Source: Rotaria socialis (Eukaryota; Rotifera; Eurotatoria; Philodinida; Philodinidae). From it: DNA of 64,000 nt. Below are positions 61,201-64,000 of the stretch, piece by piece (positions within the stretch are counted from its first letter, which is position 1; each line of letters opens with the position of its first letter). Below the pieces are notes generated by a model. That model did not search any database, was not told the DNA's origin, and was given only the letters and a program-made list of their open reading frames with translations. A program made the position numbers and the translations under genes. The stretch is from contig CAJNYU010000495.1 in assembly GCA_905331475.1 (NCBI GenBank), forward strand, positions 62,001-126,000, given 5' to 3'.

Positions 61201-62959
61201 ATTTACATCACATATAACCAGTTCTATCTAATACGCGTACTAAATCTTATTAAGTTGAAAACATAAACAAGTACCAAGATTCAAATCGTTTTCAAACTGA
61301 AAATTAAGAATCATTTTCATTGATGCATTGAATCTATTATATTCCTAAATATTTCAGTAATAGAATAAGAAATAGAAAAACAAAAACAAAATGTATATTT
61401 ATTAGTAGACTAGTTGGTAACTATACACAAAAGAAAATAATGCTAAGGTCAAATATTTTGTCATATATATATATATATATGTGTATAATTGTTCGATAAT
61501 CCATGAATATACGCATCTGCTCCCTCACATAGGAACAGAGAGATTCGTCCAAGTATGACATCTGTGTTTTTCTTAATTGGTCTGCATATATATATATATA
61601 TATGTGCTGACATAAATGAAACAGAGTAAAAACCTGTACACTATTCCCATATTAATAGAGTAGATCTTATTTATGTTAGAAGGTCTATCGGTTCTCATAT
61701 CATACAAAGTTCCTTAATTGTGAGGATATTTCTTTTATTTCGTGAAAATCTTCTAATAAAAATAATTTATTTAAACATACATGCATTACATTAATAATGT
61801 ATGCTCATATTTAGTTCGACTTCATATTATCAAATGAGATAATTAGTGGCAGATAACTATGAAATTTTTATACATGCATGACATCATTGCATAGTTTTCC
61901 TAATATTCACACTTCTAATTGTGTCGCTGTAATTCAAGTGACTAAAGAAAATTAAAAACAGAAAACCTCATTGTAAGAAATCATACATGCAAGGACTATT
62001 CTCAAATGGCAAATAACTTAAAAAGTATATTGACAATAGGAAGAAGAAGAAAATGAGAAAAAAATATGGAGATGCTTATAGTATATATATATATATGTAT
62101 GTGTGAATGACGTTTGTACTCTACTCCTCCACCTACCATCATCTTTTTCATGATGGAGATATTAATGTATTGCGTTTATCAAAAAGGACTACTATACGAT
62201 ATATGTACATATATATATATTTGTACATATATATGCCTATGTGTGTTTTTGGTTCTCATAGCTTCGTCATCTCTATCTCTCATCACTCATCATTATATGC
62301 AACAAAGTTTATATAATCAAGGAAAGAACAGAACTATTGATAGCATATATTGTTCATATTTTTTTTCTACTAGTCTCTTTCGTGATAATACTCCTTTCTT
62401 TATATCTCTTGACTTGATATTTTTTGCACATTTTTTGCATAGCATCAATAGCATCCGAATCAAGTCCATTATAATTGTCTCTTTTCCTTTGTTGACTGTC
62501 TTCATATAATCAAATAATAGACTAGCAAATATAGTACGTACATGTATATACTGTCGTATCTACTCCAATGAAATAAAATAGATAAATTCAAAGTGAAAAT
62601 ATAGCAAATTCTTGTATTACCTACGAGTATATAATTACGATCAATTCATCATGGGAGCGTGGTATGTATTATAACGTTGTTATTCTATAACTGAATAAAT
62701 TTAGCTATCATGTCTTTTAACATTCATTTGTCTCGCATACATATATATACGACAGGATGTGTATTATTTTAACAACAGTTGTGCCTTGATGTTTATTAAA
62801 AATTTTTCCTAAGCTGAGAGAAAAAAAGTAAATAAAAAAATCGAATAGAAAATGTCCATACATAAAATGAATCATACTGATTTTTGTTTTGTTTTGTCTT
62901 TTTATTTAGGCTTTGCAGTGGCTCAAAAGATGCCCTTAAATCAGAAAAAATATTTCTTG
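54172..62959 (+). CDS. Large Ser/Asn/Gln-rich disordered protein, 5-7 exons, 3' end beyond window
   Basis: ATG 54172 lies just after an acceptor (TTTTTTATAG). Exons 54172-54699, 54773-55096, 55724-56907, 58514-59120 and 59346-60043 have canonical borders and stay in frame (over 1,110 residues). Then a possible 12-nt exon at 60576-60587 and an exon at 62910-62959 (SGSKDALKSEKIFL), ending at a donor. Introns of 0.6, 1.6 and 2.3 kb are long for this window. The protein is mostly low complexity with basic Arg-rich and Pro-rich islands (PPDREQRPKRRYTITDV, LIRRYDPIAASAICIRGRRS, KQMKRSKSADLY, LLRYKSLDSMTF), a poly-Gln and a poly-Gly run. RSKSAD and RYKSLDS look like basophilic kinase or 14-3-3 sites. 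No folded domain seen; a cytoskeletal or signalling scaffold is a guess. The catalytic or structural part may lie beyond 64 kb. Confidence 0.65.
60576..60587 (+). other. Candidate 12-nt microexon
   Basis: GACCAATGGACG between CCTTGTAG and GTAAAT. It keeps the phase of the exons on either side (would insert four residues, Lys-Thr-Asn-Gly-Arg context), so it could be a cassette. It is too short to be certain. Confidence 0.35.
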
Positions 62960-62964
62960 GTAAG

Positions 62965-64000
62965 CATATTGTTGTTTTTTTTCTTCTATTCATTTATGGT
63001 TGAATTTAACTAGAGGATATATAGATAGATATCATACATAGTTGAGACCACCTACACAAACATCTTGTACAAAGGGCATTCAACCCTGAGTGTTATCGCA
63101 AGAAGAGATCTCTTGCTTTGCATACGTCTAACTCTGTCATTCATCTGGTATTTTTTCTTATACTGAGAATGTAAATACTCTGTACAGTTTCAGACGTTTT
63201 GTTACAATTACATGTCATAAACATGAAGATCATTAGCTAAAAAACAATATGGAAGGACAAAGATGGATTGAAGCATTACGGCCTGGCCAATATAGCGTAA
63301 ACAAGTACATTATAATAATAATAATAATAATAATAATATAATAAAAGAAAAGCTAGCTAAGTGATGAAAACTCTTATTCTATATTATTGTGTAGCTATGA
63401 GATCTCAGTACTCGTAAGGTTCTTCTTCTTCTTTTCCCTTTTTGCCGTTATCCATATGTGAATAAGAACATGATAGAAAATACTTCAGGCTGTGTCAACA
63501 TAATCATACCAACCGAACTCTTTCATAACAAGGACATTTTTATCTGAAAAAATAAAACAAAATCTGTAAATAATGCATTTATTATTTTGATGAGCTCTAA
63601 ATTTTTATTTATTTGGAATAAATCTAACTTTTTAAAATAAAACCGAAAGTCTATCACATAAGCAGGCTATTTTTATATTTAATCTTCTAGCTGTCATTTG
63701 CCCCCCGCAAAATTATTTGATGGTAACTACTCTACTATATTAACAAAAATAGAATGTTAACTGTAATTATATCCCACGTAATATGATGAAAAACCTTGGA
63801 AAAGGTAAACACTAGTATTTTCTCATCTACTACAAATAGTAAAAATGGCTTATTGATATTCGGTGTCATATATACGCCTATATATATATATATATATATG
63901 AGGTACCACGTATGTAAATGAATAAGTTTGCTGATATTTCTAATCCTATCAGTTGATGGCACAAATTATATTACGCTGGGTCATAAATTCTATTAGGTTT
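62965..64000. other. Downstream intron or flank of the large gene
   Basis: No further exon identified. An (ATA)n microsatellite at 63312-63341 and (TA)n near 63880-63900. The right end of the window is open. Confidence 0.35.

Noticed and set aside
62107-62509. ORF of 131 codons inside or after the large gene
   Set aside because: Hydrophobic reading of T-rich DNA with (TA)n tracts; no motif and wrong phase for the flanking exons.

Overview
The window looks like nuclear DNA of a bdelloid rotifer (Adineta/Rotaria-like). It is AT-rich and most reconstructed introns are about 50-70 nt. It contains the kind of secreted PAN-type and FG-GAP/VCBS proteins, FLYWCH fingers and unclassified transposase-like families that are common in bdelloid assemblies. 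It also holds single-copy animal regulators: CRTC, Pygopus, TIPIN and secernin. The species assignment is inference; the gene identities rest on motifs read directly from the sequence.

Layout. 1-20.4 kb is an accessory, repeat-dense zone. It has the 3' end of an IS630/Tc1/mariner-type transposon broken by a stop, at least eight different inverted-repeat (foldback/MITE-like) units, several minisatellites, a FLYWCH finger fragment, a secreted PAN-like exon, two tandem FG-GAP exons beside an assembly gap, a head-to-head pair of decayed P-element-like transposase-family copies, a hAT-like remnant, and short interstitial GGGTGTG-type tracts resembling bdelloid telomere repeats. 20.4-27.1 kb is a gene-poor stretch with only exon-like relics.

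27.1-44.8 kb is gene-dense and ordinary: a class A-like GPCR (+), secernin (-), a flavoprotein disulfide-reductase homologue without the catalytic residues (-), Pygopus (-), a single-pass membrane protein (-), CRTC in 12 exons (+) and TIPIN in 5 exons (-, convergent with CRTC). 44.8-51.5 kb is intergenic and carries a 1.3 kb, almost symmetrical inverted-repeat element. From about 51.6 kb to the right edge lies one large plus-strand gene for a long Ser/Asn/Gln-rich, largely disordered protein, with a TATA-type promoter candidate, untranslated leader, long introns and a possible 12-nt microexon. It runs off the window.

Working together: CRTC (CREB coactivator) and Pygopus (Wnt/beta-catenin nuclear complex) are transcriptional co-regulators, and TIPIN is a replication-fork protection factor. 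I see no operon logic among them. The most unusual items are the flavoprotein that lacks its redox cysteines, FAD glycine motif and active-site histidine, the divergent transposase-like pair, and the 1.3 kb foldback centred on a perfect 18-bp palindrome.
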